A stretch of DNA of 64,000 nucleotides. Origin: Paraburkholderia bryophila (GTDB lineage: Bacteria; Pseudomonadota; Gammaproteobacteria; Burkholderiales; Burkholderiaceae). Positions 63,908 through 64,000 of the stretch are shown in pieces. Each line of letters starts with the position of its first letter. The first letter of the stretch is position 1. Location: the NCBI RefSeq assembly GCF_003269035.1, contig NZ_QLTK01000004.1, forward strand, positions 62,001 through 126,000. Direction: 5' to 3'. The position numbers and the translations under genes are program-made. The notes under the pieces are model-generated. The model worked only from the letters and a program-made list of their open reading frames with translations. It was not told the origin of the DNA and ran no database searches.

Positions 63908-64000
63908 TCAGCTAAACGCGCGCTTGATTCGCGACTTGAACAGCGCGCGCCGCAAACTGCCGTTCTGTTCCGGCTCGCTCACCGCCAGGCCGCCTTCGAC
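63908..64000 (-). CDS. 3' end of a minus-strand gene cut by the window edge
   Basis: Thirty codons are open from the window edge to a TGA at 63908, ending FKSRIKRAFS. The basic C terminus and lack of stops suggest coding, but the family cannot be told. Confidence 0.45.
   Translation of the reverse strand, partial: VEGGLAVSEPEQNGSLRRALFKSRIKRAFS

Overview
The window is a 64 kb piece of a high-GC betaproteobacterial chromosome, most likely the main chromosome of a Burkholderia/Paraburkholderia-type organism. The evidence is the strong G/C third-position bias, the order yebC-purD-hemF-nadD-rsfS-rlmH-maf-rng, the kdpFABC-kdpDE locus, a bacteriophytochrome/heme oxygenase module and an archaic (spore-coat-U type) chaperone-usher fimbrial operon. 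I see no rRNA, tRNA, CRISPR array, insertion sequence, prophage or integrase. Genus-level placement is inference from gene content.

Layout. 1-2.6 kb: a metallophosphoesterase, a GT4 glycosyltransferase and a diacylglycerol kinase, together resembling a phospholipid-to-glycolipid remodelling operon. 2.6-7.4 kb: TetR regulator with a structured leader, LOG nucleosidase, SDR, and a large membrane glycosyltransferase. 7.5-12.5 kb (minus): DUF924 protein, truncated hemoglobin, FtsX-type permease, DUF4126 protein, and the small exporter gene sugE/gdx behind a clear guanidine-II (mini-ykkC) riboswitch. 12.5-21.1 kb (minus): complete high-affinity potassium locus: a 37-codon membrane ORF, kdpF, kdpA, kdpB, kdpC, then kdpD and kdpE, with a promoter and a KdpE-like operator upstream. 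21.3-25.9 kb: a membrane-protein gene split by an A8 tract, quinone oxidoreductase, methylglyoxal synthase, an SDR with a changed active site, and upp.

26.2-33.9 kb: housekeeping block yebC, purD, hemF, nadD, rsfS, rlmH, maf, rng. 33.9-36.9 kb: a GDSL lipoprotein esterase, and an RHH regulator with palindromic operators followed by a PHB-depolymerase-family esterase. 37-42.3 kb: bacteriophytochrome kinase overlapping its response regulator, facing a PAS histidine kinase and the heme oxygenase that supplies biliverdin. 42.4-45.4 kb: MscS-type channel, DUF2945 protein, PAS-GGDEF-EAL protein. 45.9-50.9 kb: LysR regulator; a Rieske oxygenase with its own rubredoxin and FAD reductase, an unusual electron chain; free-methionine sulfoxide reductase; di-Mop molybdate-binding protein. 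51-53.3 kb: NlpC/P60 lipoprotein and a VOC protein. 53.9-59.1 kb: SCPU subunit, chaperone, usher and two-domain tip protein, with a convergent small SCPU-like secreted protein. 59.3-64 kb: transglutaminase-like protein lacking the expected histidine, a membrane protein fused to a papain-like domain, small exported and cytosolic proteins, rdgC, and the end of one more gene.

The most informative points are the guanidine-II riboswitch on sugE, the likely KdpE operator, the unnamed 37-residue membrane ORF upstream of kdpF, the Rieske-rubredoxin-reductase cluster, the possible lipid-remodelling operon, and the palindromic operators on the RHH and LysR genes. All were read by eye; no alignment or search was run.
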